NCBI GenBank assembly: GCA_964453035.1
Contig: CAYVOX010000078.1
Coordinates: forward strand, 1-14,616
Reading direction: 5' to 3'
Source: CAYVOX01 sp964453035
Lineage (GTDB): Bacteria; Chloroflexota; Anaerolineae; Anaerolineales; Anaerolineaceae
DNA length: 14,616 bases
In this document: positions 1 through 6,000 of the stretch, piece by piece
Layout: each line of letters begins with the position of its first letter
Position numbering within the stretch: the first letter of the stretch is position 1
Made by a program: the position numbers and the translations under genes
The notes under the pieces: model-generated
Told to the model about the DNA's origin: nothing
The model's input: only the letters and a program-made list of their open reading frames with translations
Databases searched by the model: none

Positions 1-145
1 GGGCGGTGGTGGCATTCACGTCCCAGCGCAACTGGCAGGCGCTGGAGACTTTATTGACGTTCTGCCCGCCAGGTCCCGAGGAACGGATGAACTCGAGCTG
101 GAACTCAGCATCGTCTAGCTGGAGGGTGGGGGTGATTTCGATCAC
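1..145 (-). CDS. arfB: Alternative ribosome-rescue factor ArfB-like peptidyl-tRNA hydrolase (5' part only)
   Basis: Only the first 48 codons lie in the window; the rest runs off the left edge. The frame reads GTG-IEITPTLQLDDAEF, then LEFIRSSGPGGQNVNKVSSA. GPGGQNVNKV is the signature of class-I release-factor catalytic domains. The GGQ lies about 27-30 residues from the N-terminus, with no codon-recognition domain before it, which is the layout of ArfB (YaeJ) and not of RF1 or RF2. ArfB enters stalled ribosomes lacking a stop codon and hydrolyses the peptidyl-tRNA. The GTG start is chosen because it fits the usual short N-terminus of the family. No Shine-Dalgarno sequence is visible, but an extended -10 lies six bases upstream. 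The C-terminal basic tail needed for mRNA-channel binding cannot be checked. Confidence 0.88.
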   Translation of the reverse strand, partial: MIEITPTLQLDDAEFQLEFIRSSGPGGQNVNKVSSACQLRWDVNATTA

Positions 146-151
146 AGGGCA

Positions 152-160
152 AGTATAACA
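152..160 (-). promoter_or_regulatory. Extended -10 promoter element of the arfB-like gene
   Basis: On the minus strand the sequence is TGT followed by TATACT, an extended -10 (TGn plus hexamer). No convincing -35 is seen. The hexamer ends six bases before the GTG start, so transcription would begin at or next to the start codon and the message would be leaderless. Confidence 0.5.
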
Positions 161-236
161 GGTCTGAAATGACGGCAGGGAGAAATTGCGCGCCTGGTCG
201 TCCCCGCCCGCTGCTGCGCGTAACGCCCGGGAACAT

Positions 237-785
237 TCACTGTTCTAAGGGTGAGTTTCCAAGTCGATAGTGAAACAAGTGCCGGACCGGCCGAAATTCT
301 ATCGCGCCGATTTCAGTGATCTCCCCATTGATGGGCAGCGGCATCTGCAATCCAATTTCCAGAACCTGTGACAGCAACCCGGGTTCCAGGTCTAGCGCCA
401 GGGTGCAGTGTGGAACCCATTTGCCCGGTAAATAGTACTGCGAGGGGTCGATTCCCGTTGGATGCAACGCCTGGTGAACTTCAGCATGCAGGTCAAGCAG
501 CGCGGTGGTGACGGGCGAACTTAAGAAGACGGTTGCCGGTGTGGTTGGAAAGATGCCGATGGATTGGAAGGAGACCGGTAAAGGCTGCCAGGCGGCAGAG
601 AGGGATTGAAGTTTTTGTTCGCACGCTGCCAGGTGAATGCTTTGATAGATGGCCAGCGAGAAGTGCGGGCGATTGGCCGATCGGTGCATATACGGCGCAA
701 TTCCGGTTTCAGCCAGTTTCTTCCAGGCTGTTTTTATGATGGCTTCAGTATCTGGGTCGAAGAAAAGGTGAATGGCAAATGGCAT
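237..785 (-). CDS. 2H phosphoesterase, 2'-5' RNA ligase family
   Basis: A 182-residue protein with two histidine motifs: H41-F-S-L (in RPHFSLAIY) and H126-C-T-L (in WVPHCTLAL). The spacing of about 85 residues, the hydrophobic surroundings and the total length fit the 2H superfamily. In these LigT/ThpR-like proteins two HxT/S motifs sit in one cleft and act on 2'-5' or cyclic 2',3' phosphodiesters of RNA. The substrate cannot be read from sequence, so a gene symbol is not given. The gene lies between an ArfB-like gene and a P-loop kinase-like gene on the same strand, with gaps of about 90 bases on each side. A shared transcript is therefore possible but not shown. The ribosome-binding site is weak (AGGG, far from the ATG). 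Confidence 0.82.
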   Translation of the reverse strand: MPFAIHLFFDPDTEAIIKTAWKKLAETGIAPYMHRSANRPHFSLAIYQSIHLAACEQKLQSLSAAWQPLPVSFQSIGIFPTTPATVFLSSPVTTALLDLHAEVHQALHPTGIDPSQYYLPGKWVPHCTLALDLEPGLLSQVLEIGLQMPLPINGEITEIGAIEFRPVRHLFHYRLGNSPLEQ

Positions 786-878
786 TGTGGATTTTCCCTG
801 TCGTTACTCTTCCTGGAAAGGGAGCCAATCAATGGTGTGCGTTCAAGCTGCCGGTAGGCGGCGGGGATGGGAGCAGAA

Positions 879-1841
879 TCAGGCTATTCTGGTGAACACC
901 TTGCCGTTCAGGTCCCAGTCGTAGTTGCCCTGCACCTCAAACTGCAGGCCGCGCGCACCTGCCCTGAAGCGCAGCTCCACCGGAAAGGAAATCAGCTCAA
1001 ACACGCCCTGCGCCGCGCAGCGCATGGGCATGTACGGCCAAAACAGGCTGGTGTAGAGGCACTGATTGGTTTCATCATACGTGATGACCCATTCGTCAAC
1101 CTCTGCCCCATTTTGCCAGCGATAGGTGCCGGCGTAGGCCTGCAAATCACACGGATGAGGGGCCACCAGTTGATATTCTAAACCCATAACCGAGAGGATT
1201 TCCCGAGTATAACCCTCCCACTGCTCCGCGCTGGTATCCACTTTGAGCTTCTGGCACGGCAAGGCGTCGAAGATCTCCATCATCTTTGTTTGTTCAAAGG
1301 TGATGGCGTCGAACATACTGGCTTCATCCACGTAAACATGGTCCTTAAAATATATGTGCAGGTCATCCCGCCGGAGCATCAGGTCTCGCCACCATGCTCC
1401 GCGGGCGAGGAAGGCTTTCTCCAGGCTCTTGCGCAGGTTGGGGCGGTGGAGAAAGACGATGACCGGATTAAGCTCGCCGATGACCTCGACAACCTGCCGG
1501 TAAAAAGCCAGGATCTCCCGCTCTCCCCACAGGCTGTGGATAAAATAGCGGTCGTAGGCGTGCAGCAAACACCCCTCCGTGATGCAAACCTTGCCAGAAG
1601 CGCAAATGGCGTCTCGAAAGTCCGCCCACTTCTTCAGCATCCCGGTCCGGTTGCATTCCATCCCCTCGGTGGTATCCAGCGGTCCGAAGCTGAATTCATC
1701 CTGCCGGATGGGATGGTTTTCACATTCCTCATGCAGCCAGTAGGCCGGGCGGCGCAGCCTGATCTGTTGATAGACGCTTTTGGAGATGCTGGATTTGCCC
1801 ACGGAGGAGTGCCCATCCACGATGATCAGTTTTGTGTTCAT
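879..1841 (-). CDS. P-loop kinase-like NTPase with C-terminal lipocalin/DUF3471-like beta domain
   Basis: 320 residues. The N-terminus KLIIVDGHSSVGKSS carries a Walker A motif (G10 to S17, GxxxxGKS) right after the first beta strand, as in small nucleoside, nucleotide or sugar kinases. Residues up to about 225 are alpha/beta, with a hydrophobic strand NPVIVFLHRP that looks like the inner sheet and basic residues (RKSLEK, RRDD) that could form a lid. From about residue 229 the protein changes to short beta strands beginning LQAYAGTYRW. This resembles the DUF3471-like barrel often found at the C-terminus of penicillin-binding or beta-lactamase-like proteins. I do not recognise a named family with this combination, and the substrate is unknown. 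AGGA lies eight bases before the ATG. A likely promoter lies about 75-100 bases upstream. Confidence 0.72.
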   Translation of the reverse strand: MNTKLIIVDGHSSVGKSSISKSVYQQIRLRRPAYWLHEECENHPIRQDEFSFGPLDTTEGMECNRTGMLKKWADFRDAICASGKVCITEGCLLHAYDRYFIHSLWGEREILAFYRQVVEVIGELNPVIVFLHRPNLRKSLEKAFLARGAWWRDLMLRRDDLHIYFKDHVYVDEASMFDAITFEQTKMMEIFDALPCQKLKVDTSAEQWEGYTREILSVMGLEYQLVAPHPCDLQAYAGTYRWQNGAEVDEWVITYDETNQCLYTSLFWPYMPMRCAAQGVFELISFPVELRFRAGARGLQFEVQGNYDWDLNGKVFTRIA

Positions 1842-1918
1842 TGAAGTAATCCTATCATGTTACGCTAAGAAGCAGGCGGGCGGGGGTGACCGTACACCCG
1901 CATCGCAACCACGCCTCC

Positions 1919-1946
1919 ATTATACAGATTCGCACCTTCGAAGCAA
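1919..1946 (-). promoter_or_regulatory. Sigma-70-type promoter of the P-loop kinase-like gene
   Basis: On the minus strand TTGCTT (1941-1946) and a perfect TATAAT (1919-1924) are separated by 16 bases. The predicted start of transcription is near 1911, giving a leader of about 70 bases before the ATG at 1841. Confidence 0.5.
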
Positions 1947-2021
1947 TCAGCCAGGTGTGTGAAATCCCCTTTTGGAAAATCTGGGCGAACCCGCCCTGCT
2001 GCTCTCATCTGGCGGCTGGAT

Positions 2022-2027
2022 TATGCT
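2022..2027 (+). promoter_or_regulatory. Possible -10 element of the PPOX-family gene
   Basis: TATGCT on the plus strand, with no clear -35. It is favoured because a perfect palindrome begins ten bases downstream, close to the expected transcription start. The rest of 1842-2115 contains only the opposite-facing kinase promoter and that palindrome. Confidence 0.3.
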
Positions 2028-2036
2028 AAGATGGTG

Positions 2037-2056
2037 TAGGGCTGCGCGCAGCCCTA
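2037..2056 (+). promoter_or_regulatory. 20-bp perfect palindrome, operator or 5'-UTR hairpin
   Basis: TAGGGCTGCG followed by its exact reverse complement. It starts ten bases after a -10-like TATGCT and ends 59 bases before the ATG of the PPOX gene. As DNA it could bind a dimeric regulator. As RNA it would form a GC-rich hairpin at or near the 5' end. The symmetry is observed; the function is inference. Confidence 0.45.
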
Positions 2057-2100
2057 TCAGATGAACCTGGCTTGATAGACTGACCGCATGGGTGATCATG

Positions 2101-2108
2101 AAAGGAGG
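2101..2108 (+). promoter_or_regulatory. Ribosome-binding site that fixes the start of the PPOX gene
   Basis: AAAGGAGG lies seven bases before the ATG at 2116. Upstream in-frame starts at 2092 (GTG) and 2098 (ATG) lie in front of this site and are therefore unlikely. The site is partly inside a 10-bp palindrome, GGAGGCCTCC (2104-2113). Confidence 0.75.
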
Positions 2109-2115
2109 CCTCCGC

Positions 2116-2637
2116 ATGGCCGAACGCACCCCGCTTGAGACCAAAAACCTTGATATCTACGGCAACGACCCGCTGCCGTGGAGCCGTCCCCGCGACCTGC
2201 TGGCGGCTGGCATCTTCTTCGGCAGGCCGGCCTTCCTGGGAACGGTGCGGCCAGACGGAATACCCCACGCCGCCGCGGTGGCTGCCTTGTGGCTGGATGG
2301 TGACGTTTACTTCACCAGCGGGCCGGGGACGCGCAAATCCCGCAATCTGGCGGCCAACCCGGCCTGCACCATCGCTGCCAGCCTGGCGACCATTGACCTC
2401 ATCCTTGAAGGCGAGGCGGTGCGGGTGACCGATGCGGCCACCCTGGAGCGCCTGGCTGCGCGCTGCCGGGAGAGCGGATGGCCGGTGCAGGTGGAGGGTG
2501 ACGCCTTCACGGGTCCTTTCAGCGCCCCCAGCGCCGGCCCGCCGCCGTGGCACCTTTACCGCTTCACCTTCCACACCGCCATTGGCAACGCCACGGCCAA
2601 ACCCAACGGCGCCACGCGCTGGCGGTTTGCGCGGTAG
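2116..2637 (+). CDS. Pyridoxamine 5'-phosphate oxidase (PPOX) family, FMN-binding split-barrel protein
   Basis: 173 residues from the ATG chosen by a strong Shine-Dalgarno. The body follows the split-barrel pattern: FLGTVRPDGIPHAAAV (about 41-56, first strands), a strand reading DGDVYFTSG, then GTRKSRNLAANP (about 72-83), where Lys/Arg residues usually hold the FMN phosphate. A helix follows the EGEAVRVTD strand. Such proteins bind FMN or F420/heme-like cofactors and include general stress proteins and oxidoreductases. The substrate cannot be assigned, and this is unlikely to be a true PdxH because the PdxH C-terminal signature is absent. It is alone on the plus strand between two minus-strand genes, with its own palindrome-bearing promoter region. 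Confidence 0.82.
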   Translation: MAERTPLETKNLDIYGNDPLPWSRPRDLLAAGIFFGRPAFLGTVRPDGIPHAAAVAALWLDGDVYFTSGPGTRKSRNLAANPACTIAASLATIDLILEGEAVRVTDAATLERLAARCRESGWPVQVEGDAFTGPFSAPSAGPPPWHLYRFTFHTAIGNATAKPNGATRWRFAR

Positions 2638-2652
2638 GGGGATGGTTTAATA

Positions 2653-2674
2653 TCCCTTCGGGGGACTGAAGGGA
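2653..2674. terminator. Weak hairpin between convergent genes
   Basis: TCCCTTC and GAAGGGA form a 7-bp stem around an 8-base loop, midway between the ends of the PPOX gene and the GNAT gene. No T-run follows on either strand, so termination is only suggested by position. Confidence 0.3.
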
Positions 2675-2687
2675 ACAAGGCTTACGA

Positions 2688-3179
2688 CTACAGCATTTTT
2701 TTCATGGGTTGGTACTGAAGACCTTCTCCATCGAAACTATGCATACTTCTTATACCCGTAGATTTCTTGTATCCCATTGACTGGTAGAACGGAACAGCAA
2801 AGAGAGTTGACATCAGGATGATTTTTCTTGATCCCTGTAGTGCACATTCCTGTTCAAATCTGTTGACCAATTTTCGCCCGATTCCCTGGCGATGAACGTC
2901 GCCTCTCACAAAGAGACTTTGCAGTTTATCTTTTTTTCCTCTCAACACGCCAACAATAACACCGTCCATCTCGGCGATAAATACCATTGATGCCTTGATT
3001 ACGTCGGCAATTGCTTCTTGATGTATTTTTTCGGAAGATCTTGCATGCTGAAAGGGACCCAGAAAAGCCTTTCTTTGTTCTGGGGAAGCAAAAGAAAGGT
3101 TAAATTCGCTATATGTATCAGCTATGAGAACGCCCACCTGGATGGCGTCACTATCAATGTAATTTCGAATAAGTATCAT
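2688..3179 (-). CDS. GNAT family N-acetyltransferase
   Basis: 163 residues. The acetyl-CoA-binding motif A is clear: LFVRGDVHRQGIGRKLV (89-105), with the R97-Q-G-I-G-R102 loop that grips the pyrophosphate. Before it is the typical strand FIAEMDGVIVGVLRG (67-81). The later AVPFYQSMGYKK matches motif B (a Tyr in FYxxxGY often serves as the general acid). GNATs transfer acetyl from acetyl-CoA to amines; the substrate here is unknown. GGTGA lies seven bases before the ATG. Base composition is visibly AT-richer than in the PPOX gene next door, with codons such as AAA, ATA and TTT frequent. This hints at a separate origin. Confidence 0.88.
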   Translation of the reverse strand: MILIRNYIDSDAIQVGVLIADTYSEFNLSFASPEQRKAFLGPFQHARSSEKIHQEAIADVIKASMVFIAEMDGVIVGVLRGKKDKLQSLFVRGDVHRQGIGRKLVNRFEQECALQGSRKIILMSTLFAVPFYQSMGYKKSTGIRSMHSFDGEGLQYQPMKKML

Positions 3180-3245
3180 GTGGTCATCACCCTTTGGAGA
3201 TTATTCTTTCGGCTTAGATAACTGAGAGGCGCGCCATTCAACACC

Positions 3246-3596
3246 TCACTGCCGCAGAATCTTATCCAGCGCTTTGCCTTTTGCCAGCTCATCTATCAGC
3301 TTATCCAGGTAGCGGATTTTTTGCATCAGCGGGTCTTCGATGTCTTCCACGCGAACGCCGCACACCACGCCTTTGATCAACACGCTGTTGGGATGGAGGG
3401 CCGGCGCCTGAGCAAAAAAGGTTTCAAAGTCGTTGCCCCGCTCCATTTGCTGTTGCAGTTGCGCCCGGTCATAGCCGGTTAACCAGCAGATAACCCGGTC
3501 AACTTCTTCTTTTGTGCGCCCCTTGCGCTCCGCTTTTTGAACGTAAAGCGGATAGACACTCGCAAATTTCATCGTAAAAATCTTCGGTTTCACCAT
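3246..3596 (-). CDS. DUF2200 family protein
   Basis: 116 residues matching the highly conserved DUF2200 pattern from memory: an N-terminal FASVYPLYVQKAERKGRT, then a CWLTGYD segment, DFETFFAQAP, and IEDPLMQKIRYLDKL near the end. The family is small, soluble and widespread in bacteria. No biochemical role is established that I know of. The full family length is present. GGAGG lies seven bases upstream of the ATG. Only 22 bases separate it from the NTF2-like gene upstream, so the two are probably co-transcribed. Confidence 0.9.
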   Translation of the reverse strand: MVKPKIFTMKFASVYPLYVQKAERKGRTKEEVDRVICWLTGYDRAQLQQQMERGNDFETFFAQAPALHPNSVLIKGVVCGVRVEDIEDPLMQKIRYLDKLIDELAKGKALDKILRQ

Positions 3597-3618
3597 TGCA
3601 AAACCTCCGGCGGGACGG

Positions 3619-4032
3619 CTAATCCTCTACAGCCGTAACCGCCCATCCATAGGCGCGCACCCGCCACTCACCATCTTCCCGCGCCAGCACGAACGCCCAT
3701 CCGCCATCTTCTTCAAAACTTTCGCCGTCCTGCGAAATCTTCCAATGGGTGGGCAAGGATAAAAAGGCCAGATCCTCTTGAACGCGCAGATCCTGAGGGG
3801 GGCCAAATGTGTGTTTGAGGACAAGATCACTGGGCGGCTTATGCCAGGACAAAATTTTCTGCGACCAGCGTTTGACGGCATCTTCGCCTTCAAAGAGATG
3901 GGGCGGAAAGTTTTCGATGATCACTACCCCTTTGCGCGCGAAGGCCGAAAGCAGGGATACATCCCCGGTTTCGATAAACCGCGCAACCTTCTCAATGGGT
4001 ACCATTAATGCCGGATCAAGATGTTCTGTCAT
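3619..4032 (-). CDS. NTF2/SnoaL-like (DUF4440-type) small protein
   Basis: 137 residues from the ATG at 4032. The sequence has the layout of SnoaL-like proteins: an N-terminal helix (VEKxARFIETGD pattern, 'IE..GD..LLSAFARKGVVIIENFPP'), then FEGEDAVKRWSQ, then alternating strands ending WAFVLAREDGEWRVRAYGWA. These form a cone-shaped alpha+beta barrel that may act as an isomerase/hydrolase or simply bind ligands. No catalytic residues can be named. The start is chosen because GGAGAGG sits just before it. The frame stays open 48 codons further upstream (to 4176), but that stretch has no supporting ribosome-binding site. It is followed 22 bases later by the DUF2200 gene. Confidence 0.68.
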   Translation of the reverse strand: MTEHLDPALMVPIEKVARFIETGDVSLLSAFARKGVVIIENFPPHLFEGEDAVKRWSQKILSWHKPPSDLVLKHTFGPPQDLRVQEDLAFLSLPTHWKISQDGESFEEDGGWAFVLAREDGEWRVRAYGWAVTAVED

Positions 4033-4187
4033 TGCCTCTCCATGAAAAACTTGATTTTTATCAGACCGTGTAACCCGCATGCATTGCTGCCAATGCGCCC
4101 ATAAGGTTGCATTAACCGCTGCTTTACCGAAGGCGGTCAGGTGGAATTGGTGTCGGGCAGCATTTTGCACCCACACGCCGTGATTCT

Positions 4188-4517
4188 TCAGGATACTTTC
4201 ACGAAAATATCGGTTCCTTCAACCTTGACCGTGTAACGCTGTGCGTCCTTCACGCTCATTTTTAGAAACCCAATCCTGGCATTCGCAACCGCTTGCCCGG
4301 TCTTTACATCGAATTGAGCGCCATGTTTCGGACAGGTGACAATGCTTCCATCCAGAGAACCTTTTGACAGTGCGCCTCCAAGATGCGTACATTTGTTGGC
4401 GATGGCGTAATAGGAGCCGTCAATATTCGCCAGGAGCACTTCCTTGCCGCCGACAACAACCAGGATCATCTTGTTGGCCGGTAATTCGGCCGTATTAGCT
4501 ACTTTTATGTATTCCAT
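4188..4517 (-). CDS. Rieske [2Fe-2S] ferredoxin-like protein
   Basis: 109 residues, the size of stand-alone Rieske ferredoxins such as those serving ring-hydroxylating dioxygenases or the small nitrite reductase subunit. Both cluster-binding boxes are intact: C43-T-H45-L-G-G and C62-P-K-H65-G, spaced 16 residues between the boxes. Two Cys and two His therefore bind the cluster. No signal peptide or membrane anchor is seen, so it should be cytoplasmic. No oxygenase or reductase partner gene lies nearby, which leaves its electron acceptor unknown. AAGGAG is six bases before the ATG. The leader contains a 9-bp hairpin and a TATAAT that belong to a duplicated junction shared with the GNAT gene further right. 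Confidence 0.93.
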   Translation of the reverse strand: MEYIKVANTAELPANKMILVVVGGKEVLLANIDGSYYAIANKCTHLGGALSKGSLDGSIVTCPKHGAQFDVKTGQAVANARIGFLKMSVKDAQRYTVKVEGTDIFVKVS

Positions 4518-4546
4518 TCTTATCTCCTTAATTATCTAGCGGGTAG

Positions 4547-4570
4547 GGTGGGTTCGATTTTGAACCCACC
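4547..4570 (-). promoter_or_regulatory. Hairpin in the leader of the Rieske gene
   Basis: GGTGGGTTC and GAACCCACC form a perfect 9-bp stem with a 6-base loop, downstream of the TATAAT and 30 bases before the Rieske start. The matching place before the tandem-GNAT gene (5855-5896) keeps the same GGGTTC...GAACC frame with an inner CCCGAAGGGG hairpin, so it is a diverged copy. Role unknown. Confidence 0.5.
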
Positions 4571-4585
4571 GTTTTAGCATAGTTA

Positions 4586-4591
4586 ATTATA
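4586..4591 (-). promoter_or_regulatory. -10 element (TATAAT), copy A, for the Rieske gene
   Basis: A perfect TATAAT on the minus strand in the context TATAATTAAC, about 70 bases before the Rieske ATG. The same string occurs at 5914-5919 before the tandem-GNAT gene. No good -35 is visible because the upstream bases belong to the terminator-like hairpin. Confidence 0.45.
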
Positions 4592-4607
4592 CGCCCCAAC
4601 ATTGAAG

Positions 4608-4673
4608 AACCGCCCTCCATCGCTGGAAGGCGGCTTGATTTCAACTATCATGCCGTTAGTGGGCCATCACCGG
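4608..4673. repeat. 66-bp exact direct repeat, copy A
   Basis: Identical base for base to 5935-6000. It contains a 10-bp-stem hairpin (4610-4633), a short spacer, a stop codon, and the last five codons (P-V-M-A-H) of a DUF35-type frame. Weaker similarity extends on both sides, roughly 4538-4714 against 5850-6033. In this copy the T-run after the hairpin is broken (TTCTTC), so it should terminate poorly. Confidence 0.9.
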
Positions 4674-4706
4674 GCGGAACTTACGCCCGTCTATATAACT
4701 CGATCC
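4656..4706 (-). pseudogene. Remnant of a second DUF35 gene (last 16 codons)
   Basis: Read on the minus strand this gives GSSYIDGRKFRPVMAH then TAA. The intact DUF35 protein ends GILVYGYKFRPVMAH. An in-frame TAG stands directly before the fragment and no further similarity follows, so only the tail survives. The Arg and Phe codons of KFRP differ from those of the intact gene while the amino acids are kept (CGC against AGA, TTC against TTT). This points to an old paralogue rather than a recent tandem copy. The other bases of 4707-4832 show nothing but a short inverted repeat around 4721-4742. Confidence 0.6.
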
Positions 4707-4832
4707 CTAAAACAGATGTGAGCATGTTGCCATACCGGCATGCCATCCAGCCAAAAATAGACTAAGGCGTACAAAACTACTCGGGGTGTGATGGACCCAA
4801 AGCGTCAGTTGCGCGCTCTGTTGTGTTGCCGG

Positions 4833-5825
4833 CTAGAGACGTTTTCGGTAAATCGTATCACACTTGACAATTTGGAAACCACAACTTTCATATAGCCGGA
4901 TAACATTGCTTGTGCTACTGCTGTCTGCAACCAGAGCAGATTCTGTCATGCCAGTAGCCTTTTGTGTTAGCAGACTTTGGCTAATCAGAGCACGGGCTAC
5001 TCCACGCCGGCGCCAATTGTGGTCAACACCAATTCCTTCTGTATAACCACGTTTTCGACTTCGTTGCCTATTTTCGTCACCATCAATAAATGTCAACACA
5101 TGACCGATAACCTGATTGCTGGCAATGTCCCAAGCCACTTGCCACAGATGTGGCTGAAAATGAGGATCTGTCAGCCATGCTGAAAAATCATTTTCTGTTG
5201 ATTCTGTGTATCCCCACTCATCCTTGCTTGTTTCATCTACTGATTTCCAGATAGCTTGATAATGTTCGGCGCCAACTGGGCGTGTTTCCAAACCATCTGG
5301 CAAAGCGAACTCAACAATATCGTCGAGTGTAGGGCGTACCATTTCATAAAATTTACGGATAGGTTGATAACCTGCACGTTGTAGCATGATGGAAACGCCT
5401 TCTTGAAATTGCGTTACAGTGACCTGGAAATACCCTGAGGTTGCGAGATGGGAGTTCGCTAATTCAGAGAGATGGTTTTCCATCCAGAGCAACATAGCCT
5501 GACCAATACCTTTCCGCCGCCACTCTGGAATAAGGAAACCATTATGATGATATATGTATCCGGAATTTCCATCACTTTCCCACCAACCACGCGCATACCC
5601 AATAATTTGTCCAAAAACTTCAGCAACGATGATATCTTTGAATGGATCGCAGTTGATCAGGTGTTGATAAGCGTCTGCAATATTATCTGCGCTTACATTT
5701 CGTGTTACATGATCAGCTGCTTGACTGGCAGCTAATACGGCAGCAATTTGGGCATAATCACGTTGACCTTGAAAGTGCCTGAAATGTAACCCGGGAATAG
5801 GTGGTGCATTTATGATCTCTATCAT
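4833..5825 (-). CDS. Tandem GNAT-domain N-acetyltransferase
   Basis: 330 residues with two GNAT folds. The first has GFLIPEWRRKGIGQAML (96-112) as its acetyl-CoA loop, after a strand at IIVAEVFGQIIGYARG. The second has GVDHNWRRRGVARALI (266-282), followed by LYESCGFQIVK, a typical motif-B end. Two-domain GNATs of this length include mycothiol synthase-like and resistance-type enzymes. The acceptor is unknown. AAGGG is five bases before the ATG. The gene is clearly AT-richer than the operon to its right. It sits exactly between two copies of a DUF35-tail/terminator/TATAAT junction, so it looks like an inserted single-gene unit. It would be transcribed from the TATAAT of copy B. Confidence 0.88.
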   Translation of the reverse strand: MIEIINAPPIPGLHFRHFQGQRDYAQIAAVLAASQAADHVTRNVSADNIADAYQHLINCDPFKDIIVAEVFGQIIGYARGWWESDGNSGYIYHHNGFLIPEWRRKGIGQAMLLWMENHLSELANSHLATSGYFQVTVTQFQEGVSIMLQRAGYQPIRKFYEMVRPTLDDIVEFALPDGLETRPVGAEHYQAIWKSVDETSKDEWGYTESTENDFSAWLTDPHFQPHLWQVAWDIASNQVIGHVLTFIDGDENRQRSRKRGYTEGIGVDHNWRRRGVARALISQSLLTQKATGMTESALVADSSSTSNVIRLYESCGFQIVKCDTIYRKRL

Positions 5826-5913
5826 AGATACCCTTCAGACGAGCAGCAGCCGGCAGGGCGGGTTCGAATAAGTGTCCCGAAGGGGTATTGAACCTACCGC
5901 TCACACAAGGTTA

Positions 5914-5919
5914 ATTATA
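5914..5919 (-). promoter_or_regulatory. -10 element (TATAAT), copy B, for the tandem-GNAT gene
   Basis: A perfect TATAAT followed by TAAC, directly after the U-tract of the operon terminator and about 90 bases before the GNAT start. It matches copy A at 4586-4591. No -35 can be named. Confidence 0.45.
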
Positions 5920-5930
5920 GGCTCCAACGC

Positions 5931-5960
5931 AAAAAACCGCCCTCCATCGCTGGAAGGCGG
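5931..5960 (-). terminator. Intrinsic terminator of the HMG-CoA synthase/thiolase-like/DUF35 operon
   Basis: On the minus strand a 10-bp stem (CCGCCUUCCA pairing with UGGAGGGCGG, one U-G pair) closes a GCGA tetraloop of the GNRA type and is followed by six T residues. It lies 22 bases after the DUF35 stop codon. Confidence 0.88.
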
Positions 5961-6000
5961 CTTGATTTCAACTATCATGCCGTTAGTGGGCCATCACCGG
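5935..6000. repeat. 66-bp exact direct repeat, copy B
   Basis: Identical to 4608-4673. Here the repeat covers the intact DUF35 gene's last codons, its stop and the functional terminator hairpin. The two copies are 1327 bases apart and frame the tandem-GNAT gene. Confidence 0.9.

Noticed and set aside
1290..1844. Plus-strand open frame of 184 codons
   Set aside because: Antisense to the P-loop kinase-like gene, which has Walker A, promoter and start signals; no domain in the plus-strand product.
2092..2115. Earlier GTG/ATG starts for the PPOX gene
   Set aside because: The strong AAAGGAGG lies after them and seven bases before the ATG at 2116, so the later start is used.
4547..4570. tRNA T-arm (GGGTTCGA) at 4551 and again near 5860
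   Set aside because: GGTTCGA occurs inside a simple hairpin. No acceptor stem, anticodon arm or CCA context fits around it in either copy.
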